From JAFAXD01 sp051985675 (GTDB lineage: Bacteria > Pseudomonadota > Alphaproteobacteria > Rhizobiales > Xanthobacteraceae), in assembly GCA_051985675.1 (NCBI GenBank), contig JBPYFJ010000152.1:33393-97392 (forward strand): DNA of 64,000 nt, in the 5' to 3' direction. Positions 54,100 to 62,015 of this stretch are shown in pieces; the first letter of the stretch is position 1, and every line of letters starts with the position of its first letter. The notes under the pieces are model-generated. The model was not told where the DNA came from, did not search any database, and saw nothing but the letters and a program-made list of their open reading frames with translations. A program made the translations under genes and the position numbers.

Positions 54100-55089
54100 A
54101 TGCAGGTTGGCCGCCGCCGGTTTTTGCATCTTGTAGGGAGCGCAGCCGCGCTGACTGTCGCCTCCCGCATTGCCCGCGCGCAGCAATTTCCGGCGCGTCT
54201 GATCACCATGGTGGTGCCCTACCCGGCAGGCGGCCCGGCGGACGCAATAGCGCGTATCGTCGGCGAACGCATGAGGGTCAGTCTCGATCAGCCAGTTATC
54301 GTTGAGAACGTGTCGGGGGCCGGCGGCACCATCGGCGTCGGTCGCGTCGCGCGCGCGGCGCCCGATGGTTACACATTGAGCATCGGCCAGTTGAACTCGC
54401 ACGTGTTCAGCGGCGCAGTCTACAGCACATCGTACGATCTTCTAAGGGACCTTGCTCCGGTCGCTTTGCTCACAACCAATCCACTGATGATCGTTGGAAG
54501 AAAGGATTTGCCAGCCGAGAATATCAGGGAACTGGTCGCATGGCTGAAGGCAAATCCGGACAGGGCATCTTTTGCGATCCCCGGAGTCGGCAGCCCAGCC
54601 CATGTTTGGGGGATTTACTTCCAGAACAACACAGGCACTCGCTTCCAATTCGTGCCCTATCGGGGCGGCTCGCCGGCCCTTCAGGCCGTATTGGCCGGGC
54701 AGATCGATCTGACCTGTCTTCAGGCGTCTGACCTCCTGCCTCAAGTGCGCAGCGGCAACATCAAGGCGTACGCGATTTTGGCCGACACCCACTGGGGACC
54801 AGCCACCGACATTCCGACCATCGACGAGGCGGGAGTACCCGGGCTTCACATGCTGTTTTGGCACGGCCTTTGGGCGCCTGCGAACACGCCCAGAAAAATC
54901 GTCAGCAAGCTTAATAGGGCCGCCATCGAAGCCCTTGACGATCTATCAGCACGTCAACGCCTTGCCGATATTGGACAGGAGATTTTCCCGCACGAGCAGC
55001 AGACGCCCGAAGCGCTGGCCGCGCTACAGAAAGCGGAAATTGAAAAATGGTGGCCGATCATCAAGGCTGCGAACATCAAGGGCGAGTGA
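54100..55089 (+). CDS. Bug/TctC-type substrate-binding protein with Tat-like signal
   Basis: A 329-aa periplasmic receptor. N-terminus MQVGRRRFLHLVGSAAALTVASRIARAQQ has a twin-arginine-like GRRRFL motif. The Bug core shows ITMVVPYPAGGPADAIARIVGE, VENVSGAGGTIGVGRVARAAPDGYT, PYRGGSPALQAVLAGQIDLT and IPTIDEAGVPG. A GAGGAGGA site precedes the ATG. Divergent from LysR, it is probably induced by the ligand. It is a different subgroup from the Bug protein at 10 kb and of lower GC. Ligand unknown. Confidence 0.92.
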   Translation: MQVGRRRFLHLVGSAAALTVASRIARAQQFPARLITMVVPYPAGGPADAIARIVGERMRVSLDQPVIVENVSGAGGTIGVGRVARAAPDGYTLSIGQLNSHVFSGAVYSTSYDLLRDLAPVALLTTNPLMIVGRKDLPAENIRELVAWLKANPDRASFAIPGVGSPAHVWGIYFQNNTGTRFQFVPYRGGSPALQAVLAGQIDLTCLQASDLLPQVRSGNIKAYAILADTHWGPATDIPTIDEAGVPGLHMLFWHGLWAPANTPRKIVSKLNRAAIEALDDLSARQRLADIGQEIFPHEQQTPEALAALQKAEIEKWWPIIKAANIKGE

Positions 55090-55161
55090 CCCGGTGCACA
55101 CCCGCGGGAAGACTGTCTAATCCAGAGGGAGTCTCATGCTCAGACTATCGGATGGATCATC

Positions 55162-55617
55162 GTGGCTTGCCTAACTGCGCAACCGAATTTCGCTACCGAC
55201 AGCGCAAAAGTTCTTGGTATTTGGAAACTCGTCTCGCTGGAGATTGAAGTTCAGGGGACAAGCCAAATGGAACCGCCGATGGGAGAAAAACCGACCGGCT
55301 ACGCCGTCTTTACCCAGGAAGGGCGGGCGTTCTTTATTCTCACCGGAGAGTTGCGTAAGCCTGCAACGAACGACGAGGAACGCGCCGGGCTGTTAAACAC
55401 GCTCGTTGCTTATACCGGACCTTATCGCGTTGAAGGCGACAAGTGGATCACCAAAGTCGAAGTAGCGTGGAATCCAGAATGGGTTGGTTCCGAGCAAACC
55501 CGGTTTTTTAAGCTGGACGACGATCGGCTTAAGGTGTTGTCACCGTGGCGGGTGATGCCGAATTGGCCCAACAAAGGGATGACCCGCAGCATCCTCACCT
55601 TTGACCGATCCAAATGA
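55162..55617 (+). CDS. Lipocalin-like domain protein, signal peptide apparently lost
   Basis: A 151-aa protein with a lipocalin-like beta-barrel domain: VLGIWKLVSLEIEVQG, PPMGEKPTGYAVFTQEGRAFFILTGE, YTGPYRVEGDKWITKVEVAWNPEWVG and MTRSILTFDRSK. The frame can only start at GTG 55162. Yet a good Shine-Dalgarno (AGAGGGAG) with ATG lies at 55136 in another frame and hits a stop after 12 codons. Relatives usually have a signal peptide here. A frameshift or truncated N-terminus is therefore likely. Confidence 0.65.
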   Translation: MACLTAQPNFATDSAKVLGIWKLVSLEIEVQGTSQMEPPMGEKPTGYAVFTQEGRAFFILTGELRKPATNDEERAGLLNTLVAYTGPYRVEGDKWITKVEVAWNPEWVGSEQTRFFKLDDDRLKVLSPWRVMPNWPNKGMTRSILTFDRSK

Positions 55618-55732
55618 TGCGGGATCCAGCGCGTCCATGTCGGCTTCGGGTCATTAGCCGACATTGCCGACGCACTTCCGAATGTCCGCTTCACCCCCGA
55701 AAGCGGACATCGGGTGTTAATGAGTACACGCC

Positions 55733-56302
55733 CTAGTGCGCCTGGCGCAGCCAATCGATCACTTCGGCCGCATTCTGATCGGGCGGGAATACCGGATAGA
55801 ACACTTTCGTCACGACGCCGTCGTCGATCACCAGCGCCATGCGCTTGAGCAATGTCATGCCGGCGATTTCGAACGTCGGCATATTGATTGCGCGGGTCAG
55901 TTTCAGTTCCTGATCGGACAGGATCGGGAACGGCAGGTGCAAGCGCTCAACCGCCTCGCGCTGGTAATCCGTGTCCTGGGTGGAAAGCCCGAACAGCCGG
56001 CGAACACCGAGTGCCGTCAGCTCGGCGAGATGGTCGCGAAATCCACAGCTCTGCGGCGTGCAGCCGCGCGCGCCCGGGATCGCATCCCAGCCCTCGAGAT
56101 TGGGCTGCCCGGGCTGTCCAGTGCGCGGATAGACGTAGACGACGTTCCGGCCTGGAAGGCGCGACAGGTCCACGCGCGCGCCGTCGGTCGCAACGAGGGC
56201 GAGCGATGGCAGTTTGCAGCCGGTGAGATGGCGGGCGGCGCCGTCGTCGTGCGGCACCGGCAGACCGCCCGGCAGCGTGGTCCAGTCCCGTGGCAGCGTC
56301 AT
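55733..56302 (-). CDS. Peroxiredoxin (PrxQ/BCP-like, AhpC/TSA family)
   Basis: A 189-aa thioredoxin-fold protein. The peroxidatic Cys is in GARGCTPQSCGFRDH, with the resolving Cys five residues on, PrxQ style. Other features are NVVYVYPRTGQPGQPNLEG, FGLSTQDTDYQREAVERLHLPFPILSD and PTFEIAGMTLLKRMALVIDDG. The start at MTLPRDW overlaps the VOC stop by 4 nt; a much longer upstream frame lacks family features. Its TAG stop is formed by the CTAG at the edge of the neighbouring inserted segment. Confidence 0.88.
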   Translation of the reverse strand: MTLPRDWTTLPGGLPVPHDDGAARHLTGCKLPSLALVATDGARVDLSRLPGRNVVYVYPRTGQPGQPNLEGWDAIPGARGCTPQSCGFRDHLAELTALGVRRLFGLSTQDTDYQREAVERLHLPFPILSDQELKLTRAINMPTFEIAGMTLLKRMALVIDDGVVTKVFYPVFPPDQNAAEVIDWLRQAH

Positions 56303-56691
56303 TGGGCGGCCTCCCGATACGACATGAACTCCAGCAGCGAGCCGTCCGGATCGCGAAAATAGACGCTGGTCCCCTGCCCCTTCGCGCCCGATCGCTGGAC
56401 TGGGCCCTCCTCGATCGCTACGCCGCAGCGCTCGAGGTGCTCGATCGCACCCGCGATCGGACCGTGCCACTCGAAGCAAAGATCGCTGTTGCCGGGCTGA
56501 ACGGGAAGGCGCGCCACCGGGCCGCCGGAGACGCCAGGACCGTGCAGATTGAGCTGGGTGTCGCCAAAGCGGTAGGCGACGCGTACGCCCTGCTTTACGA
56601 CCTCGGCGCCCAGCACGTCGCGATAAAACGCGTTTGACCGCTCCCAGTCGGACACGTGGATCACGCAGTGGTCGAGTTTCACCCTCGGCAT
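56299..56691 (-). CDS. VOC (glyoxalase/dioxygenase) superfamily protein
   Basis: A 130-aa protein with two beta-alpha-beta-beta-beta modules: KLDHCVIHVSDWERSNAFYRDVLG at the start and VYFRDPDGSLLEFMSY near the end. The His in LDHCVIHV and the Glu in LLEFMSY are the usual metal ligands. It lies between smpB (4 nt) and the peroxiredoxin (4-nt overlap), all in one direction. The reaction is unknown; a detoxification role with the peroxiredoxin is plausible. Confidence 0.88.
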   Translation of the reverse strand: MPRVKLDHCVIHVSDWERSNAFYRDVLGAEVVKQGVRVAYRFGDTQLNLHGPGVSGGPVARLPVQPGNSDLCFEWHGPIAGAIEHLERCGVAIEEGPVQRSGAKGQGTSVYFRDPDGSLLEFMSYREAAQ

Positions 56692-56695
56692 CGGC

Positions 56696-57166
56696 TCATC
56701 CCTTCATGCGCATCAGCCTGCCACGCTCACGCTCCCAGCTGCGTTTGCGCTCGGTCTCGCGCTTGTCATGCAGCTTCTTGCCCCGCGCGACCGCGATCTC
56801 GAGTTTGGCCCGGCCCTTGTCATTGAAGTAGAGCTTGAGCGGAACGATTGTCATGCCCTCGCGCTCCACCGCACCAGCGAGCTTCCCGATCTGGCGTTTG
56901 TGCAGCAGCAGCTTGCGCGGACGCTTGGGCGCGTGGTTGAAGCGACCAGCCTGCTGATACTCCGGGATGTTGGCGTTGACGAGCCAGATCTCACCGGCGC
57001 GCGCGTCCGCGTAGGACTCGGCGATCGTCGCCTTGCCGGCGCGCAGCGACTTGACCTCGGTGCCGGTGAGCGCAATTCCAGCTTCGAAGGTCTCGCCGAT
57101 CTCGTAGTGGAATCGCGCCTTGCGATTGTCGGCCACGACCTTGAACGAGGTTTTTTTCTCTGCCAT
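56696..57166 (-). CDS. smpB: SsrA-binding protein SmpB
   Basis: A 156-aa partner of tmRNA in rescue of stalled ribosomes. Canonical blocks: VVADNRKARFHYEIGETFEA, GIALTGTEVKSLRAGKATI, RPRKLLLHKRQIGKLAG and the basic C-terminal tail (KKLHDKRETERKRSWERE). Length is normal. Upstream lie the divergent cupredoxin-FTR1 genes instead of dapA, the usual neighbour in related bacteria. Confidence 0.98.
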   Translation of the reverse strand: MAEKKTSFKVVADNRKARFHYEIGETFEAGIALTGTEVKSLRAGKATIAESYADARAGEIWLVNANIPEYQQAGRFNHAPKRPRKLLLHKRQIGKLAGAVEREGMTIVPLKLYFNDKGRAKLEIAVARGKKLHDKRETERKRSWERERGRLMRMKG

Positions 57167-57228
57167 CGCCGCGACGTCACCCAGGCTTCGACTTGATCTT
57201 GCGCAATGCGACCTAACGCATTCTGCAC

Positions 57229-57247
57229 TTTACAGAAGTTCTAAGGA
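57229..57247. promoter_or_regulatory. Weak Irr/iron-control-element-like sequence
   Basis: TTTACAGAAGTTCTAAGGA contains the dyad AGAA-G-TTCT with a TTCTAA half typical of iron-responsive Irr sites in rhizobia. It lies about 62 nt before the cupredoxin start. The match is partial, so iron regulation is only a suggestion. Confidence 0.28.
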
Positions 57248-57308
57248 TAAGCGGTTGTTCGCGATCCCATAAGCGCTCACATAGTAGCGATCTGTCGGGA
57301 GACTCAAT

Positions 57309-57680
57309 ATGGCATCGATCTGGCCGGGGGCGTCGTGGCCGACCGCATCCTTTGCCGGAGTGGCCGCCGCCGCGCTCGCCTGGTGCTGGGCGATCGCGCC
57401 GGCCCACGCGCAGGACGCCGTGGAGGTCACGATCACCGTCAAGGACCACGCCTTCGATCCGGCCCAGGTCGAGATCCCGGCCGGCAAGCCGGTCGCGCTG
57501 CGCGTCAAGAACCTCGATTCGAGTCCGATGGAGTTTGAAAGCAAGAGCCTGCGGGTTGAGAAGGTCCTCACCGGCAACGGCGAGGCCGTCATCAACATTC
57601 GGCCGCAGAAGCCGGGCCGCTACGAGTTTTTCGACGATTTTCATGCCGCCACGACCAAAGGCGTCGTTGTCGTGAAATGA
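57309..57680 (+). CDS. Cupredoxin-domain periplasmic protein (EfeO/FTR1-associated type)
   Basis: A 123-aa exported protein: signal peptide FAGVAAAALAWCWAIAPAHAQ, then one cupredoxin domain (VTITVKDHAFDPAQVEIPAG, SSPMEFESKSLRVEKVL, INIRPQKPGRYEFFDDFH). No Cys occurs in the mature part, so it is not a type 1 copper protein. The MEFES segment with acidic residues and Met resembles the EfeO-type cupredoxin thought to bind Fe/Cu. It is 8 nt before the FTR1 permease gene and presumably hands iron to it. Confidence 0.85.
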   Translation: MASIWPGASWPTASFAGVAAAALAWCWAIAPAHAQDAVEVTITVKDHAFDPAQVEIPAGKPVALRVKNLDSSPMEFESKSLRVEKVLTGNGEAVINIRPQKPGRYEFFDDFHAATTKGVVVVK

Positions 57681-57688
57681 GGCCCTGA

Positions 57689-58516
57689 GTGATCGCCGCG
57701 CTGATCATCGTTTTCCGTGAGGTGTTCGAGGCGGGCCTGATCGTTGGCATCGTGCTGGCGGTCACCCACGGGGTCGCACGGCGCGGTGTTTGGATCAGCG
57801 CCGGTGTGGCCGCCGGCGTGCTCGGGTCGTGCGTGATGGCCGCATTTGCCGGCCTCATCTCACAAGCGTTCGCCGGTGCCGGTCAGGAACTGGTCAACGC
57901 CACGGTGCTGTCGATCGCCGTGGTCATGCTCACCTGGCACAACGTATGGATGGCACGCCATGGACGCGAACTCGCCGCCGAATTCCGGGCAGCGGGCCAG
58001 GCCGTTGCCGCCGGTGCAAAATCGCTGTTCGCGCTTGCGGTTGTCGTGTGCGTCGCGGTTCTGCGCGAAGGCTTCGAAGTGGTGATGTTTCTCTACGGCG
58101 TACTCGCCAGCGAAGGCGCCTCGGCGGTCGAAGTGTTCGCCGGCGGCGTGCTCGGGCTGCTGCTTGGGGCGGCGGTTTGCGCAGCGACCTATTTCGGCAT
58201 CCTGAATATTCCCCAGCGCTACCTGTTCGGGGTGACCAGCTTCATGATCGCATTTCTGGCTGCCGGCATGGCCGCACAGGCGATCGGGTTCCTCGAACAA
58301 GCCAACGTTGTGGTCGCGCTCGATCAAACGGTCTGGGACAGTTCGTGGCTACTGTCCGACGGCAGCATCCTGGGGCGCGTGCTGCGCACGCTGATCGGCT
58401 ACAACGATCATCCGACCGTGATGCAGCTCACGGGTTATGGCGCGACGCTGGCCGTGATGTTCATCCTGATGAAGCTGATGGCGTCGCCCACGCGCGACGA
58501 TGCGGTGACGGCGTAA
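57689..58516 (+). CDS. FTR1 family iron permease
   Basis: A 275-aa inner-membrane permease with about seven spans. Both REXXE iron motifs are present: IVFREVFEAGLIVGIVL near the start and AVLREGFEVVMFLYGVL about residue 125. The start codon is GTG. No EfeB peroxidase or P19 gene is adjacent, so this is a minimal two-gene system. FTR1 homologues import ferric iron (EfeU-type); import is likely. It is oriented against dapA and smpB, between which it lies. Confidence 0.93.
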   Translation: MIAALIIVFREVFEAGLIVGIVLAVTHGVARRGVWISAGVAAGVLGSCVMAAFAGLISQAFAGAGQELVNATVLSIAVVMLTWHNVWMARHGRELAAEFRAAGQAVAAGAKSLFALAVVVCVAVLREGFEVVMFLYGVLASEGASAVEVFAGGVLGLLLGAAVCAATYFGILNIPQRYLFGVTSFMIAFLAAGMAAQAIGFLEQANVVVALDQTVWDSSWLLSDGSILGRVLRTLIGYNDHPTVMQLTGYGATLAVMFILMKLMASPTRDDAVTA

Positions 58517-58534
58517 GTCCAGTCGCCAGGATCC

Positions 58535-58568
58535 AGTTGATCAATCCCGCTAGTTGATCAGTCCCGCG
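58535..58568. repeat. 17-bp tandem duplication at the dapA 3' end
   Basis: AGTTGATCAATCCCGCT is followed directly by AGTTGATCAGTCCCGCG (two differences). The second copy encodes the end of DapA, whose TAG stop (58550-58552) sits at the junction. It looks like a small slippage duplication at the gene end next to the FTR1 segment. Confidence 0.7.
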
Positions 58569-59440
58569 TGCACCATCGCGTCGCGCACCGCCGACTGCGC
58601 CTTTTCGCTGGCCGGCACCATCGGCAGTCGCAAGACGTTGTTGCACTTTCCGAGCAACGACATCGCATACTTGATCGGCGCCGGGCTGGTTTCGACAAAC
58701 AGGTTGAGATGCAGCGGCGCCAGCTTGTCCTGCAAGGTCAATGCGGTGGCGTAATCGCCGCGCAGGCAGGCGCTCTGGAACTGCGCACATAGCCGCGGCG
58801 CCACGTTGGACGTCACCGAAATGCAGCCGTGACCGCCGTGGGCCATGAAGCCAAGCGCTGTGATGTCTTCGCCCGAGAGTTGGTTGAAGTCGGCTCCGAC
58901 CGCGGCGCGTTGCTGTGAAACGCGGGTCATGTTGGCGGTCGCGTCCTTCACCCCCGCGATATTCTTGAGTTCGTAAAGGCGCTTCATCGTGTCGACCGAG
59001 ATGTCGATCACCGAGCGCGACGGAATGTTGTACATGATGATCGGGATGCCAATGGCGTCGTTGATCGCCTTGAAGTGCTGATAAAGCCCTTCCTGCGTCG
59101 GCTTGTTGTAATAGGGGGAAACCACCAGCACGGCATCGGCGCCCGCCTGCTCGGCATGTTGGGCGAGATTGACCGCTTCCTTGGTCGAGTTCGAGCCGGC
59201 ACCGGCAATCACCGGGACGCGTCCCTTAGCCTGGTCGACGCACCATTCCACCACGTGCATATGCTCGTCATGGGACAGCGTCGGGCTTTCGCCCGTGGTG
59301 CCGACCGGCACCAGACCATTGGTGCCCTCGGCGATCTGCCAATCGACAAGGTCACGAAACGTCTTCTCGTCAAGCGAGCCGTTCTTGAACGGGGTAATGA
59401 GCGCGGTAAACGATCCCCGAAAGCTCGTCTTGGCGGTCAT
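58550..59440 (-). CDS. dapA: 4-hydroxy-tetrahydrodipicolinate synthase
   Basis: A 296-aa aldolase-fold enzyme joining pyruvate and aspartate semialdehyde in lysine/diaminopimelate synthesis. Seen: GLVPVGTTGESPTLSHDEH, VSPYYNKPTQEGLYQHF, MYNIPSRSVIDI with the catalytic Tyr, and AGVKDATANMTR with the Schiff-base Lys. Full length. Divergent from the lytic transglycosylase. In related genomes smpB normally follows; here the FTR1 pair lies between. Confidence 0.97.
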   Translation of the reverse strand: MTAKTSFRGSFTALITPFKNGSLDEKTFRDLVDWQIAEGTNGLVPVGTTGESPTLSHDEHMHVVEWCVDQAKGRVPVIAGAGSNSTKEAVNLAQHAEQAGADAVLVVSPYYNKPTQEGLYQHFKAINDAIGIPIIMYNIPSRSVIDISVDTMKRLYELKNIAGVKDATANMTRVSQQRAAVGADFNQLSGEDITALGFMAHGGHGCISVTSNVAPRLCAQFQSACLRGDYATALTLQDKLAPLHLNLFVETSPAPIKYAMSLLGKCNNVLRLPMVPASEKAQSAVRDAMVHAGLIN

Positions 59441-59651
59441 GGCATGATCCTCGGCTCGCGGCGCGACGGCCCACAGGGTCCAATTGATATCGCTTAAGGC
59501 AGGGCGACGAAAGCCCTACCAACGGGGTGGTAAAACCGCCCTTGCTGCCGGTATTGGGCGCTTTTCCGCCAAAATTCGATGCGACTTTGAGTCATTCGAG
59601 AATGCGAATGGCGCTAGGGGTGGTGCGATTCGCTTGGTGGGGGATCCAATT

Positions 59652-61901
59652 TTGACACCACAACATCGATCAGCGCTTGTCGCTGCACTCGCTTCTGTGA
59701 GCTTGTTGGCACTCGTTCATTCCGCCGCGGCCGAGGCCACGGCTTCCCACAGTGGAATCAGCTCGTCCCGGACGGCGGTCAAGGCCGCAAAAGCCGGCAA
59801 GAAGGCGGCCAAACACAAGGACAAGTCGTCCAAGCACGCTGCGGCGAAGGACGTGCCCCTGCCGCGCGCCCGCCCGGGTGCTTCCGACGGCACGGACACG
59901 GCCCCGCAGGTCGCCGCGACGCCCCCGGTTCGGCGCATTTCGCCCTCGAAGGTTCCGCTGGCGCAGGCGCCCACGCCCGAGACACCGGAAGCGGATATCG
60001 CGCTGGTCCAGCAGGCAATCGACGCGGTACGCAGCTCCGGCGCCGGGGAGGCAACGCGAATCGAAGCCCAGATCTCGGATCCGGTGGCGCGCAAGCTCGT
60101 CGAATGGGTCATCCTGCGGGACGGCGACAACGGCGCGCAATTCGCGCGCTACGCCGCGTTCATCGCAGCCAACCCGAGCTGGCCGAGCGTGACGATGTTC
60201 CGGCGCCGCGCCGAAGCCATGCTGTGGGTGGAAGACACGTCCCCGGTGCAGGTCCGCACCTTCTTCAACGCTTCGCCGCCGCAGTCGGCCAAGGGTCGGC
60301 TCGTGCTGGCGCGGGCGTTGTCGGCGCTGGGCGATAGTTCCGGTGCACAAGCACAGGTTCGCCAGGCTTGGCGCAGCGAGCCGTTTTCGGCCGACGTCGA
60401 GAGCCAGGTGCTCGACCAATACCCAGACGTTCTGACGCGGGCGGATCACAAGGTTCGCCTGGAGATGTGCCTCGACGCAGGCGAAAGTGAAGCCGCCATG
60501 CGCGCGGCTCGCCGGCTCGGCAGTGCAGAGGTGGCGATCGCGCGCGCGCGGCTCGCGCTCAGCAGCAAGTCGGGCAACGCGACCAAGTTGCTCGAGCAGG
60601 TGCCGGAAGAGGCCCGGCGCGACCCTGGATATATTTTCGCGAAGGCGCAGGTGCTGCGTCGTTCTGAAAAGATCGCCGAGGCGGGACAGCTGATGATTTC
60701 GGCCCCGCGCGATGCCGCTCAAATCCACAATGCGGAAGAATGGTGGGTCGAGCGCCGGGTGCTCGCGCGCAAACTGCTCGACATCGGCGATCCCAAGACC
60801 GCCTATCTCGTCATGCGTGACGCGGTCGAACCGGTAAAGGAAAACTCCCGCATCGAGCGCCAGTTCATGGCGGGCTGGATCGCGTTGCGGTTCCTCAACG
60901 AGCCCGCCACGGCGACGCGGCACTTCGCCCGCATCCAGGAGCTCGGTATTCATCCGACGTCGCTCGGGCGGTCCCACTATTGGCTCGGGCGCGCGGCTGA
61001 GGCTGCGAACAAGCAGAGCGAGGCGCACGCCGAATATCGGGCGGCGGCGAGTTCTTCGGCCGCCTACTACGGCCAGCTCGCGCGCGCACGCCTCGGGCTA
61101 AACGCACTGGCACTCGCACCACCGCCTATAACCCCCGATAAGCGCGCCAGCGCCGAGCGTCTCGAGCTCGTGCGTGCGCTTCACATGCTCTATGCGTTGA
61201 ACGAGCGCAACCTAGTCATCCCGTTGATGGCCGACCTCGGTGACAAGCTCGACGACGCCGGCATTCTGGCCGCATTGGGCGAGCTCGCGGAGGAATACCG
61301 GGATCCGCGCGGAATGCTGCATCTTGGCAAGGCCGCGCTCGCGCGCGGGCTCCCGCTCGACTACTACGCGTTCCCGACCGTGGGCGTGCCGGACTATTCC
61401 CCGATCGGCCCCGAGCTCGACAATGCGACCCTGTTCGCCATTATTCGCCAGGAGAGCATGTTCAATCCGGCCGACTACTCGGCCGCCAATGCCATGGGCC
61501 TGATGCAGGTGACGCCGGTCGCAGCGAAGGATACCTGCAAGCGCTTCGGCTGCACCTACGACGTCAAGCGCCTGAAGAACGATACGCCTTACAACCTGCA
61601 GCTCGGCGCGGCGGAGATCGCCGGGGTGATCCAGGATTACCGGGGCAATCTTATCCTTGCGTTCGCTGCCTACAACGCGGGCCGCGGGCGCGTGAAGGAA
61701 TGGATCGAGCGTTACGGCGATCCGCGCGATCCACGCGTCGACCCGATCGACTGGGTCGAGCGCATTCCGTTCCAGGAAACGCGCAACTACGTTCAGCGCG
61801 TGATGGAGAACTATCAGGTCTATCGGAGCCGCTTTGCCAACAATGCGCGGCTCACGATCGAGGCCGATATCCGGCGGGGCGGGAACGGCGACAACAACTA
61901 G
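59652..61901 (+). CDS. Soluble lytic murein transglycosylase (Slt family 1)
   Basis: A long periplasmic enzyme cleaving peptidoglycan to 1,6-anhydro-muropeptides. A signal peptide (LVAALASVSLLALVHSAAAEA) is followed by a basic/Pro-rich region (about 35-110), a helical superhelix (about 115-570) and the C-terminal SLT domain. That domain shows FAIIRQESMFNPADYSAANAMGLMQV with the catalytic Glu, then LQLGAAEIAGVI and AFAAYNAGRGRVKEW. I choose TTG 59652 (after GGGGGA) because it gives a normal signal peptide; the frame is open back to 59484. About 749 aa. Confidence 0.92.
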   Translation: MTPQHRSALVAALASVSLLALVHSAAAEATASHSGISSSRTAVKAAKAGKKAAKHKDKSSKHAAAKDVPLPRARPGASDGTDTAPQVAATPPVRRISPSKVPLAQAPTPETPEADIALVQQAIDAVRSSGAGEATRIEAQISDPVARKLVEWVILRDGDNGAQFARYAAFIAANPSWPSVTMFRRRAEAMLWVEDTSPVQVRTFFNASPPQSAKGRLVLARALSALGDSSGAQAQVRQAWRSEPFSADVESQVLDQYPDVLTRADHKVRLEMCLDAGESEAAMRAARRLGSAEVAIARARLALSSKSGNATKLLEQVPEEARRDPGYIFAKAQVLRRSEKIAEAGQLMISAPRDAAQIHNAEEWWVERRVLARKLLDIGDPKTAYLVMRDAVEPVKENSRIERQFMAGWIALRFLNEPATATRHFARIQELGIHPTSLGRSHYWLGRAAEAANKQSEAHAEYRAAASSSAAYYGQLARARLGLNALALAPPPITPDKRASAERLELVRALHMLYALNERNLVIPLMADLGDKLDDAGILAALGELAEEYRDPRGMLHLGKAALARGLPLDYYAFPTVGVPDYSPIGPELDNATLFAIIRQESMFNPADYSAANAMGLMQVTPVAAKDTCKRFGCTYDVKRLKNDTPYNLQLGAAEIAGVIQDYRGNLILAFAAYNAGRGRVKEWIERYGDPRDPRVDPIDWVERIPFQETRNYVQRVMENYQVYRSRFANNARLTIEADIRRGGNGDNN

Positions 61902-61929
61902 GCGGATATTCTAGATCGCCGCGAACAAA

Positions 61930-61953
61930 CCCTGGACCGTGATTGGTCCAGGG
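61930..61953. other. Stem-loop after the lytic transglycosylase gene
   Basis: CCCTGGACC - GTGATT - GGTCCAGGG forms a perfect 9-bp stem 28 nt after the stop. No T-run follows, so it is at most a weak terminator or mRNA 3'-end stabiliser. Confidence 0.55.
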
Positions 61954-62015
61954 GCGTGGGCACGGTTTCCCACCCGGTCCGGTTTGATCCTACGATCTGA
62001 TTGGCGAAAGCCAGC

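Larger units (their letters stand above)
52888..55739. mobile_element. Candidate non-autonomous mobile segment bounded by inverted repeats and CTAG
   Basis: Left end GCACTAGGGCGCGTACTCAT (from 52888) and right end ATGAGTACACGCCCTAGTGC (to 55739) are inverted repeats with one mismatch in 20. Each end has CTAG next to the GGGCG end. Just inside each end lie two hairpins (left 52941-52965, 52986-53011; right 55637-55664, 55682-55710) built on GTCCGCTTT/AAAGCGGAC-type arms. Cargo is LysR, a Bug protein and a lipocalin-like protein, with lower GC than the flanks. No transposase is present, so mobility would need help in trans, or this may be cargo between two repeat copies. Confidence 0.6.

Noticed and set aside
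52888..55739. Considered a classical insertion sequence or composite transposon
   Set aside because: No transposase or fragment of one is present in any frame; all three genes are metabolic or regulatory, so only a non-autonomous or passive mobile segment is supported.
61930..61953. Considered a rho-independent terminator for the lytic transglycosylase
   Set aside because: The stem is perfect, but GGCGTGGG follows instead of a T-run, so it does not meet the usual form.
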